Notes under the pieces: generated by a model
Told to the model about the DNA's origin: nothing
Seen by the model: the letters and a program-made list of their open reading frames with translations, nothing else
Database searches by the model: none
Program-made: the position numbers and the translations under genes
Part shown: positions 1 to 49,254 of the stretch, piece by piece
Numbering within the stretch: position 1 is the first letter of the stretch
How the letters are laid out: each line of letters opens with the position of its first letter
NCBI GenBank assembly: GCA_023055355.1
Contig: JALJCS010000001.1
Coordinates: 66,629,381 to 66,693,380, forward strand
Source: Agelaius tricolor
Taxonomy: Eukaryota; Chordata; Aves; Passeriformes; Icteridae
Reading direction: 5' to 3'
Length of the DNA: 64,000 nt

Positions 1-642
1 ATTCCTGCCTGGCTATGAGCCCGCCAAACAGTCAGTATAAGCACCAAATTTTGTTTGTTTGCTTTTTAAAGTCTAAGAAGTTAGCTCCACAACATTAAAG
101 GATGAAGACTGCAAATTCAGGGAGTATTACACAAATTAAGGTTGTCTGAGCCCCCATAAACACAGGCATTATGGAAGAGTGTTTAATTAGACAATCAGGC
201 ACTGCTGTATGCTGCTTTCAGCTGGGAACTCGCTCTGGAAGGAGTCATGGTTGTGTGGAGGTAAGATAACACTTTAGTGAGACAACTACTTCACATACTA
301 AAAAATTCTAAAATACAGGATGAAAGTGAGGAAGAACTGTACCAAAAATTGCTGCTGAGTGCTCACTGTATTCCCTTGAGCCACCCACCAAGCATGGCAA
401 ATCAACCAATATGACAGGGAAACCAAAGCCCAATGTTTAACACATCAAGGAAAATTAAGGCTTTCAATCTCTTTCTGTGCCTTAAGACAAAAAGAACTTA
501 TTGCTCCTCCCTCTTCTCTCTGTCATTATTAAAGTCTGAAGGGAAAATAAAAGTTTTGATTTGTGAGAAAGTTTAAAGTTCACTCAGACTGGGCTGAAGA
601 CATGATGCATCCTAGAGAAAATGCAGCACTAGGTAGTATTAC
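1..642 (-). other. DCBLD1 intron 11, 5' part (continues past the left edge)
   Basis: Follows the GTAATA donor of exon 11. No transmembrane-coding exon or repeat was recognised; AT-rich intronic sequence. Confidence 0.7.
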
Positions 643-37388
<36,746 letters not shown>

Positions 37389-40300
37389 GGCTCCGGCTCT
37401 CGGCGGGGCGGGCGAGGCACAACTTCCCCACTTCCCTCCTGCTCCTTTCTCTTCCTCTCCTCTTCCTCCTCCTTCTTCTCCTTCTGGTTGGGGCGGCTCC
37501 GGAGCCAGCCCGCGCTCCCGCGGAGCGGGGCGGCCGCCTCCCGGCATCCTTCCCCCCGCAGGTGTTTCTGCGGAGGCGGAGAAGGGGCCGTGCGGGGCTG
37601 CCGCTGGCCCCGTGCCCCGCCGGTGGCCGGGCTGCAGCGCTGCCGCCTCCCGCCTCCCCGGCCTGGGGCTGGGGGTGGAGAGAGGAAACGGGAGAAGGGG
37701 AAGCGCCACAATTCCCATTGGGCTGCCGCTCGGGGTATCTCCTCCTCCTGCCGTGGACCGAGGGGCCGGCGCGGCCCCGCCGCCCCCTCCCCTCGCCGAG
37801 CGCTGTTCTCCCGCCCACCGCCGCTCCGGGTGCTGCACCGGGGTCGCGGCGTTTCCCCAAAGCATTGCAGCCCCCGGCATCGCCTGCGAGCCCCCGAAGC
37901 TGGCGAGCCACGTACATGCCCACACACATATATACACGCGCTCGTATACGCGAGTATGTTCTTGAGGAAACAGGATTATTTTGCCGTTCGTAGGCTGATT
38001 CCCAGGCGTCGCTCCCGCTGCCGCGGCGGGAAGGGGCGCGGGGAAGCCGCAGGGTGTGTGCGAGGGAGGACACGAGTGGGGCCGGACGCTCCCGCTTGCC
38101 CCGTCCGGCCCCTTCAGCACAGCTGGGGTCGTGATCGGGCTTGCCGGTGCTGAGGAGGTGTCTCCACGCAGGTTTGCAAGCCGTGTGGTTAGCCTGTGCC
38201 AGCGTTGTCTGTTTCAATTCTGGGCGGAATTAAACAGGAGTTTTCTAAAGTATGCTGTGGGCATCTCTCTCTCTGTCCAGCTTGACTGTCCGGCTCTGAA
38301 GAAACCTGTGGCACAGGGAGGGTTGCAGATGCACGGCAGGGAACACAGTGCCAGCAGCTGCAGGAGACCCGAATGTTAAGCAGGCCCCAGTGGTTTGCCT
38401 TTTAGAAATACCCTGGAGAATGGAAGATAGGCTGTCTGAATCTCTACAGTCTTTTTGGGGATGGGTTGCTGTGAGGCAGGTGAGTTCACACTGCTGGCAG
38501 GTCAGGAACACTGTGCTGCTGTGCTAAAATGAAGTACAGAATTAACTTGTATGTCAGAGACAACATTGCTAGATTTTATATTATGTTAGAAAAAAGTCGA
38601 GTTTGGTAAACCTTTATTCTAATTGAGCTCTTGTTTTGTAAGTGTTAATGTCTGTTTTTTAACTTTTCAGACACCATATGTGATCAGGCATATTTTTTGC
38701 CATGTACCCAGTACATTATATTCTTGGTATATGTATTTAACACACGTTGTTAGTATTTGAGACTTACCCTTCTTTTCAAAGGAGAGTTTAAAATCTAGAC
38801 TAAAATGTTAGAGATGATATAAGGCAGAGAGAGTGTTTGTTAGTGCAGCAGTTTGGTGGTCAGACTAATCCTTACCGGATTTTGCCAACAAATGCCAGCA
38901 TCCTTCTGGTTGCAGGGGTTGGGATGGGTGACTCTCTTCAAGACTGAAGACTGAGAGACTTTTAAAGAGGAGCAGTGTGTCCATGTGAATAAAAGTGGCC
39001 TGTTCTTGTACTTGTCTCACAGATTGTCAGGAGCAAATCCATACAAATGAGAGTGATTATAGAGACAAAGGGGCAAGAAAGTCAAACTCTGCAACAGCCT
39101 CAAGACTAGATTTAGAGACCCCACAGAAGTGGTGAAAATATTGTGGTCACAAAAAATAATTTTTCCAATATCAAATTCTGGTCCAAAACCTACAAACAAG
39201 ACTGAATGGAATAAATGGAAACATGAGGGAGAGAGATGGATAGGATAATACATGTTGCAAATACATATATCAACAATATGTTGCAAAACATATATCACCT
39301 TTGAAAGAGTGGTAGCTGTTGAAAAGCGATATAACAACATATGAGCATGCATTGTTTTGTATTAGTCTCAGCAGGCAATCAAAACCAGTCAGTCCTGCAT
39401 GGGTTGGTGTTGGGAATTATACTGATTTGTATTCCATCAACTGAAATCTAGAATATATTCTCTAGTAATAGTGCCAGTTTCTAGTTCTATTTGTTAAGAG
39501 TTATCATAAATATGGACAGAACAGTCCTGCAGGTCAATCCCAACTAACCTTAGGGAAGCAGTACTGTGATAAACTGTGATAAGCTTTGGTGATCCTGGGC
39601 AATTTAATGTGCAGAGCACTTTGCCATGGAACTTGCAGATAATGTCACTAGTGCTGATCTCTCCACAGAACTTGGATGGTTGGTAATTGGTAGAGGCAAG
39701 TTAGGAGCCTTGGAAGGCCAAAACAGTTTTTGCCTGTCACACAGCTCTAGAGGCTTGGAACAAGGGGGAAGGTAGGTTGGCAGATACCATGAAAGGAGGC
39801 TTTCTTCATCTCCTGGGCGCTGGAGGCTTGGCAGTGCCCTCTGAGACAGAGAGATAATGATTCAATTCACAGTTATTTTTATTTCAATGATTTGTAGTGA
39901 AATGATAAGTCATGCTCTTGAGACTGGGGCTGTAAAATATGTGGGAGTGGTATTTGTTTTCTGCTCACGGCCAGTGAGGAGAGCACTGGTGGAGGGAAAG
40001 CGTGCAGGCTGCCTTCTCAATCTCACCCCTCTGGGCTCAGCCGGGGCTGGTCCCTTGTCCAAGGCCACGTGTTTCCTGCTGCAAACCTGCAGTGCTCAGG
40101 GGGAAGCCCTGCTCCTCTCGACGGTGTTGGGAGCACAGCTTTCCTATTGACTGCAGCAGGATAATAATAATGCAATCAGTTGAAGTAGCTTCTGTATTAT
40201 TTATTTTGCTATTAAATTCTCATTACTATGCCCTCTCTCTGTCAGTTTTCAATATGCTGTAGGCAAAGAACTTACTGTCATCTTCCAAGATTAAATAATC

Positions 40301-43300
40301 ATTAAGATGAATGAAAGAGTCTATAGCTCTCAAAGTTGTTATTCACAAGGAGGACTTGTGTAACCCTTGTCATCTTGCTATACTGGTTCATGTGTGCTTT
40401 TCCAAATTTCCCTTCGTAAGGAGGAGAGTTAAAACCAGCTTTTAAATAAATATAGTTTTAAAGGCATGTGCTTTGAGTTAAGGCAGAAGATTAGTTCAGA
40501 AAGAAGGCATACATTGAGCCTCACTAATATGTTGTCACACGGTGGGAGTTTCACAACAGGAAAACTCCGTGCCAAACCACTTCTGACAGCTTTTTGCAAC
40601 TGATTTTGGTCACTAACACTGACTTAATTTGGAAGAGATCTGATTCACCCAAACACATTGCTACTTTTTAGCATGAACATATGCCTTTCCTTTACAGGTA
40701 GTTTTCCAAGGGTATGAGTTAGGAGTATTTTGTGTGTATGTTGCAAATGGTATTAACTGAGTCACCCGCAGCTAGATAATAATGTGTCTTATTTCATTGT
40801 ATGGATATCTTTACTGTGCAGCCACCTGCAAATGAGCCGTTGAGTTTTTACTAAACAGACCTTTGACCCCAGGATGAACAAACAGCGAGCAAGGACTTCA
40901 GAACAAAATCGGCTCAAAACACTTCAGAAGGTGGATGGTCAGTACTGGGACATATACCCAGGTTTCATTTGTAGACTTGTACAGTCTCTAGCTTCATGGA
41001 TTCACTTTCTTGACCTATACTTTTTATATACTGTTGCATAATGGCATATAACACACAGAGAAAGAGCTGCTTCTAAGCAGATGTAAATCATCTGATGAGT
41101 CCTTGTGTTCCTGGTGTGATGTTAAACTGGTAGTTCTCTGGGGCAAGGGGCAGGGGAAGAGGGAAAAACACACTGCAGAGCTCTACTAAGCTTATCTTGC
41201 AAGCTTGACACTGTATATATTCTTCCTTTCAAAAGCATCTTGTTCTGTACAGGTTCTAGGGGAAAAATAATAGAAACCAAACACTTAATTTATACAAAGA
41301 GGTTTAAGTTTCATCTTAATGGAGCAGTCTTGCTTTTGTGCAGCTAACAGGAAAGTTCCTGCTCTTAGTAAGTGGAAAGCTTTTTCTTTGCATAGAAGAA
41401 GGGGGAGGAATTGAAAACACAATGAGGTGGAGAGGACCCGAGGTTACAAATTACAAAACAGCAAGAACAATTCTAGACATTGAGAGGTATGTTAATCTCT
41501 TCATTAGCAGAAGGATAGCTTGCAGATTGAGAGGCCTTTTAGCAGTCTTTATATAAGGGCCAAGTTTTGCATTTTCACAGGGGCAAAAGCAAATGGTATA
41601 GTGGATTTACAGGATAAAGCTGAGAACAAAATGCTGTGGTTGCCGATCTCCGTGTTTTCAGGGACTATGTTCTGCCAGAAGTGTATGTGTTGGTTATATA
41701 AAAAATTCAGAAAATAAAACACATAAGGTAAAATCATTAAATGCATCTAGATGCAGCATTTGTATAAACTGCATGAGGAGTCCTCTCTGTTAAAAATGAT
41801 CAGACTACAGCAAAGTGAATGGTGCCACAAGGCTGTGGCATGCCTTAGGAAGTTTAGCAAATTCCTTGAGATATACATGAATTATTTTGTGTATGTAGAG
41901 TATTTTATGGACACAATGCTGTATGCTTTGTTTTTATCATTGGAATCTAAGGCCTTGCCCATGGAGCAGCATGGACATTTCAGCCTGTAAAACACCACCC
42001 TCCACTAAGGCCTGCATACCATTAAGCCATGAGGAGTTGGACTGACCGCCAAGACTCCTCTGGATATTCACCTAGCTACCGTTGCAAAAAATTTCGCAAT
42101 TTACTCATTGGAATTAGAAAAAAAATCTACCCATTTGTAGTTGGCTGTGGGGCTGCGCCCTCCCTCTCAGAGCCAGCCTGGGTTCTAGTGGAGTTCATGT
42201 TAGCAGCTTCCCTCCTTGCTTAATGTAAGCATCCCTCTCCAGGTGTGAAAATGCCCAGGAGGGAAGGAGTCAGTAAAATAACATTTCCACTTTTCAAGTA
42301 GTTCTGAGCAAGTAGCTAAGAGGATATCGTGACCGAACGCTTCCTCAGTATTTTAAGGCAAACATGAGGCAAGGATCAGATAGAACAAAACAAAAAAAAA
42401 ATCTTCAGATAGAAGAAACAGTTTAACTTGCACTAGCACAGGTCATTGCCTGCACCCATATGGATGACTGTAGTGTCATTATGTAATTACACTGGTAGCA
42501 AGAATCCCCAGGGGGGAGAGACCATAAATATTCGTAGACCTTAAGAACACGGAAAAAGAAATAACAGGCAATAAATTCCAGGAGAGAAAACTAAACCGCA
42601 GCAGGCTTCAAGACTTTTGTCTTAAGCATCGGGCTTGTCTGAGTGGGGGTGATAGCAGGGCTCTTCCCAGCACTGGTAGGGAATGTCTATGGGATAATTG
42701 GATGCTAAGAGATAAGCAGCCTCATTCACTGCAACAGCAGCAGTTGGGTGTAACTCTAATGAGAGTCATATAGGGGATGAATGTGCACTTTTCATCACTT
42801 TAATTGCTGTAACCTATCCAATCATGTCACCTATTATGATGTAATTATGAGATCAAGTTGAAGACTAATCATTTGTCCCACTGCCACATATTTTGCAGTT
42901 TCTCACAGCTGCTTGGTCGTCATAGGTCATAATTTTTCATACTTTGAAGGAAAAAGAAATAAAGTTGCTAATCATCTGGATTTTGAAGACAATCAACCAA
43001 ACATGCTATGCTGCTGTCAAGAAATATGGGGCAGAACGTTCCTTTTCATTTAAACATATTGTTTTAGGGTTGCCTTGAAAAATATTATGATCTAGAGATT
43101 CATGATACTTTTTGTCAAAACAGAGCCCACTGTTTTATAGTTTGCTAGTTTGGCAACATCCTTGGTCATGGTCAGTGACAAAGCTCTGATAGTTTTTATA
43201 GGTGTTTTAGAGAGGTTTTGTGATGCTCCAAGTCCTCATACTTTTAAAAAATGTCAAATTTTGCCCATTAATACATCAGTAATTTTTAACGGTAACATGT

Positions 43301-46119
43301 TTGGAATTTTCAAGAGGGAGTTCACAGCTGAATTTGCACAGTCTGCATTTTTTTTCCATGGGAAGCAAGTAGTCTTAATCATTTACTCATGTTTATGAGG
43401 TTGCGTCCAAGTAGGAGCTAAGAAATTACTTGAGCAAAATATGAGGCAATCCAGTGGTCACTTCCAGGAATGACATGTTTGAATCACATGTCTTTTAAAT
43501 AAAGTTAGCAATTGATCTAGTTATAATCTTTCCCAAAAGGTGTGGAGTAATGGGAGATGAATGCAAATAAGCAGGACTTGATAATTTCTAATATAGTGTG
43601 CCACTTATGCACACTGGAGAGGGCAGTTTATGTGCTGGTTTTTTGATCATGATACTTGTGCCTGTAAAACTAAGAGAGCTGAAAACAAATATAAGTTTGA
43701 GCTGAGTGACTACTTGGTTTAAAAGTAGTCATCCAGTGTACTCCAGATCTAGCTTGTCTTCCTAATTTCAAGGGTTATCATGCCATGTTGCAGTTTTCCT
43801 GCAGTGTATGATGTGAACTCAGTCTCAGGAGTTGAAAAGTAAGACCCTCTTTCTCTTCAGTTCATTTGTTCCAAGAGAGAGGGATGGGAATCATGCTTAT
43901 TAATTTAGCAATTATGATGTGTGGGAATGTGGTCCCTCCCCCCTCCCTGTGCTCTGCACAGGCCCTGTGGAAGTCTGCACAGCATAAGCCAGTTATGCAC
44001 AGTGGAAGCACAGGTCATAAATCTGCAATAATCATTATGTATGGAGAAAAAGCTTCTTGTGCAACTTTTCTGCATAGCATTGGGCCACTACGCCAATGAA
44101 TCACAAGGTCAAATTCTTGTAATTCATACTGACACAGCTGTGGATCACAACTGTATATATAGTTTAAGGATTCATTGTGAATTCCTTTTGAAGCCAGGCT
44201 ATTTATTGAATGTAAAAGCCTGATCAAATGTAATCTGTCTCTGTAAAAAACTTTTTGCCTTTTACAAATAATTAGAAAAATGTGAGTTTGAGTGAGTATT
44301 TTCTCCTCTTTTAATTACTTTAATTACATTAATGTACTATTGTGCCTGTTTATGAAATACAAAAACTTAGAGCCTGCTTTAGGTTCCTTGTCAGAGATGA
44401 CTGCACAACAGAAAGTAAATATATCATATTGGTGAACCCTCAAATCTGTTTTGAACATTCTTTCTTCATAAGATAATAAAAAAATCAATAATTCATATTT
44501 GTTGCCACCTAAAGTTAGGTTTGTGTGGGCAGTATAATTTCTCAGATATTCCTTCCTAAAGCAAGAACTTTTAGCTTTCTTCTGTCTTTTTCTTTTCATT
44601 AAAGGTACTGTATTCTTAGTTATGACAGACATGCATGCTGGTAGTTGTTCTTTGCCCTAGGGTTCATAAATGGTCCTAAAGGCCTTTTTCCAAATGTGAT
44701 AGACATAGTTGAGCTCAAGTTAGGTCTGCCTCCAAGACTTAAATTCAGCCTGTATTTTAATTTTTTGCTCTATATCCAGTATGGCACTTGTCCACCAAAA
44801 TCAGACGTTCTTAGCCTCCTTCCCTTGAGCATGATGAAGGTTTATGTGCAGGGTGGTGGGGTTGGGCTGACTGTCCATGCAGATTCAGCCCAGGCATGCA
44901 CCTCCTGGGGCTGCTTGCCTGCACAGGTGAGAGATATAAGGGCCAGGGCCAGGCATCCACTGTGTGAGCAGCTCTGCTGCCTGACCTTAGTTTCTATCTC
45001 CTGCTGCCTGGGCATGTTGAGTTCCCACACTAACATTTATCTATTTCATACACATTTGTCCCCAATAGCTTAAAAAGTTTGCGTGAACCCTTCATGGCTT
45101 CATTCTCCAGTGGATGAACAGAGCACCTGGGAACAAGGAAACCTTCATCTGTCATGAGCAGCTGGGGCAGAGAACAACTGTTTGTGGCCAAAGTCCCTGT
45201 AAGAGCCTCCACCACCCAGCCACAGTTCCTCATGTGCACAAAGAATCAGACAGCTTCACAGAGGAGATGCCTTGGGACAGTTTGGGTTAGTCTGGCACAA
45301 AAGGATTCAGGATGCACACCCAGAATGCCAAATGGTGAGCAGGGTGTTGGTGAAGTCAGCCACAGCTAAGACTGTTATTGACTGCTCCAACCAGGCCAAA
45401 ACTAACCCTGGTAATAATTACCTGCTCAGGCTCTCCAGTTACCTCTGCTCTCAGAGAAGATCTGAGTCCCTGCAGTTTCTGGCTTTCTCATGCAGCACCT
45501 TGCTCATGAGGGATTTACAAGGACTCAGCACCTTTTCAGGAGTTACCATAATCTTTTAGGCTCAGACTTCTGCTGTGTACATTTGAATACTGTACCATTT
45601 ATAGGTATTTGACTTCCTGTTTAAATAAAGATGAGCACGGTATATTAATCAATAATTGGGATTCATGTTAGCATGTGGAACTGTTTTCTAGCTGACTTTG
45701 TAGCTTTTACTTAGAAAAGAGAATGATCAAATGGATTTTGATTAGTTCTCATGGCATTATCTGATTCCTCTCCTATACTCCCACCAATATGCTCCTGTTA
45801 CCAGGAGTCTAGAGAGGCAAATCCTATCCTCTAAATGAGCAGGAGCAGGAAGCCCAGCTGCTCTTCAGCCTGCCTCTCAGTTACCAACCACTCCAGAGCA
45901 CATGTAGGTAATTTCACATTGGCTTCTGCTGGTTGCAGCCTGGATTTGGTGGACCATGAACTTTCACTTACTTCCTTGCATCTTATGCCCAGTATTTTTT
46001 ATTGATGTTCTTTGTTCTACGTTACTGTCCCAGGATTTTTTGTTGTTGTTGTTGCTGCTGCTTTGATCTGTAGAATTACATTAATGCAATAAAATAGCAA
46101 ACACTGAAGCAAAGGAAAC

Positions 46120-46439
46120 TGTAGGGGGATAGAACATAAGTAAATAAAGGTAGTATAGAAAGTAATCTTACCCCCTAAAGAGTTGCAGCTGAGCCAATTA
46201 TTGAGGATTAGGAGCAGGCCTGATTTTAACAGGCCACACCTGTAGCCAATCAAAAGAGTGTTATAAAAGAGTGTATTGGTTGGCTGAGGGGAACTGGAGT
46301 GAGTTGGCTGCTGTAAGGGTAAGGAAGAGTCAGTGCCTAGAGGAGCTGCCTATGAGAAACATCAAGGAGGTATGAAACTCTAGCAATATGGAACCTTGCA
46401 ATGTAATTGCAATAGAACTCTTGTACTATAATGACAACA
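46120..46439 (+). mobile_element. Solo LTR of an endogenous retrovirus-like element (320 bp)
   Basis: Begins TGTAGGGGGATAG and ends GACAACA, with exact flanking 6-bp duplications GGAAAC at 46114-46119 and 46440-46445. It contains a CCAAT box (46245-46249 region) followed by TTATAAAAG at 46261, the order expected of a U3 promoter, which fixes plus orientation towards ROS1. No internal retroviral sequence adjoins it, so it is a solo LTR left by recombination. The family is not identified. Confidence 0.75.
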
Positions 46440-48792
46440 GGAAACAAAAACAGCATGACAGAGATACCATAGTCATAGAAAATAATAACATTTGCAGACA
46501 GCCATTCTACCAAGTAAAGGCTAACTTGTTGCTACATAAAGGAAATATTTATAGCTGTTTTGTTTTACTAGTATTATAAAGACACACTGATATACGATTC
46601 CTCATGTGTATTACATTTATCTGAAAAATTTGTGTGAAAATGCAGTGAACTATTTTTACTGGTATACAGACATTGGAGTAGATCTACCTGGGCACTCTGT
46701 GTGCCTGGAATCTCCACTAAATGAAGCATTACTGCTTAGTAGTCCTGTTTGGGCAGAGTCTCTTTGTTCAGATTAGTTTGTGGGCCTAATCTCAGGTACC
46801 TTGACATTACTGGGGGAGCCTCTCTTGATAGTAGTGCCAAATGTGTTTTGGTCCCATGCTTTCTAGATTCTAGTGCTGTAACATTTCAAGATGTTGCTGT
46901 ATGCATAGCTCTTCATTCTGCTCAACTTCTGCAGCTTGCAGAGCAATGGAATACTGCATGTGTCTGCACCTAATTTAAATTGCTGTTAGGATGGTTATTC
47001 CCCAGTACACTGGACTGAGAACACAAATGCCCAGGGAGGCTGAAGGATATGGTCTTTACTTAACCTGTGCATTATTGTGAAAGGGCACATTAACCTTTTT
47101 TCAGAGAATAGTCGTTCTGTGGTTTGTGCTTTAGTAGAAATCCAAAACATGGCTGGAAAATAAATTTTAAAAAGATAAAAGATAAAACCAAAAACGAACC
47201 AAACAAACAATCCAAAAAACCAACTAAAAAAAAAAACCCACCTCCCACCCCAACCTAGCCACAAGAATCTTCTCAGAAATAATTGCTTTAGTTATTGTTT
47301 TAAAATTATTCATTCTCTTATATCCGTTTTGATACAGAGATTTTCCTCTTTTTAGTGCATCCCTTTCTTTGAGCTCCACTGAATCCTTTCAGCCTTAGAA
47401 TAGGCAAATTATTGTGCTTGTGCATGTAAATAATACTGGAAAAATAATGTACTTTTCATAAAGCAGTTTAGATCTTTAATCTTGGGAGCATAAACATATG
47501 AACCTGTATGACATCCCTTGTTTAATGTTTGTCCTGTCTTAGCCTGCTTTGCATTGAGGTAGTGTTTGTCATTACAGCTTAAGCATGTAATTGTACTGCA
47601 AATCTTTTAGGAGTCCAGATGTGCTCACAATTAAAGGCCACCTCTTACTATTTGTGTTATCATAATGCACAGAGAGGTCACTGCTCTGTTGTGCAAGATC
47701 ACACTCAAACATGTCATGAGCAGCAGACCCTGCTCCCCAGGTTTCCCTCTATTAAGGGACAATGATGTATCAGACCTAAATTTAGTTAACAATAGCAGCT
47801 GTTAGAGTGAAGGCTCAAACCCACTGGGTCAAAGGGTTCCTTTCTTTGCCTCACTTCCCCTCTTCCTGGAGCTCACCTGATGTTGTGTTGAGCTAATTCA
47901 ATTTGCTGAGGTAGCAGAACATTCTCTTGCCAACAAGGTGGATGGCTTTCTGCTGTGCTGGGGACCTGAATTAGCTCAGGAGAGGATCAAAACAGTGCCA
48001 GAGCTGGTGCAAGGGGGAGGGAAGGACTGCACTGCTAGGGCAGGAAAGGAGAGGAAAGCAGGTCTGGGACCATGCCAGGGAATGCCAGAGCTGATGTCCT
48101 TCACAGGTGATAAATCCTCTCGGCATGGGATGCACCCTCACCGGCAGTGTGCGGGTGTAGCTCTGTGTGCCTGTGCCCTCCTTGCTCTGGCATCTGCCTG
48201 GCTTCTCAGTAAAGACAACTTCCTGAGGAAGGAACCTTCCCTCAGCCTGAAGGAAATTTCCTCAGCAAAAGAAAATAAAAAAGCTGGTTTAACACCCAAA
48301 CCACCGTCTCGCTGTGATTCTGACAGCATGGCTGTGCCAGCTTGGGGGTCAGCACATATGGCTGTGGGCAGATAATACTCAGGCTGTTTAAAAGCATTGC
48401 AATTAATTTAAAATCAATACATCTAAATTCGAGTGACTGCTGCTGCAGTCAATGGAGTTGGCAGACTCAAATCAGTGGCGTTTTGAGATTCTTGAATGAT
48501 CCCTGTGGCTCTCAGCTACTGGTCCAGAAGGGCAGGGGTTCCCTTGCTCTGGGATGACACCTGGCCTGAGGGCACACCTGGGATGGGCTTCCCCACTCCC
48601 CCAGGGACCCATGCCCTGGAGCCATCAGCCCCTGCCCCAGTGGTGCAAAGTCAGGGCCACTCTCCATCCCTGGGCAGCATCCCATCCTTGGCCTCTCTGT
48701 CCCTGGGAAGGTGCTGGATGATGGCCCTGGCTGCCCTGCTCTTGGCTGGGGGTGGGATGGGCTCTGCCCTGGGAACACCCTACCATGGTACC

Positions 48793-49254
48793 TGATAAAA
48801 ACGGGAGCAAGCTCCCAGACTAAAGTGAATTCAGCTTTTATGATAAGAAAAAGAAAGGCCTAAAGCATTGCAACCCGCGGGCTGAGCAGGAGCATTCCTG
48901 TTGAGGATGTTGCAGCACTGGTGCTGGGTCTTCTCAGCAGTGGGGTCCCTGATGTTCCAGATGGGGCAGCACAAATTCAGTGGGTCGGAAGCCCCTTTTT
49001 ATCCTGCGTTTTGTCCCTTTGAATTGTTTTCTTTTTGGATCCTTCAGTTGCATGAAGGTTTAAGGTGCTTGATTGGCCCATTACAGTTCTGTCCAGGCTG
49101 GCTCGTTTTTGCTTGGGGGGTGCTGCACTTTGCTTAGGTGTGTTATGCTTATAACTACCCTTTTAACCCCTTTTACAATATAATAACCAAACTAACAGTA
49201 CATGCTTAACCATCTATCAACTATTTTACATCAGTTTCTAACCTATTTTTGACA
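48793..49254 (-). mobile_element. Solo LTR of an endogenous retrovirus-like element (462 bp)
   Basis: On the plus strand it begins TGATAAAAACGGG and ends TTTTTGACA, flanked by exact 5-bp duplications GTACC at 48788-48792 and 49255-49259. On the minus strand it reads TGTCAAAAA...TTTTTATCA, and contains a GGATAAAAAGGGGC TATA-like box, which supports minus orientation. The ends form an imperfect inverted repeat, as in LTRs. There is no internal viral region. The family is not identified. Confidence 0.75.

Noticed and set aside
1..642. Search for the DCBLD1 transmembrane exon
   Set aside because: No hydrophobic segment with matching phase and splice sites on the minus strand; the exon must lie outside the window.
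47938..48375. 145-codon plus-strand ORF upstream of the second LTR
   Set aside because: Low-complexity GC-rich composition, no recognisable domain or signal, no promoter or polyA context; treated as chance.
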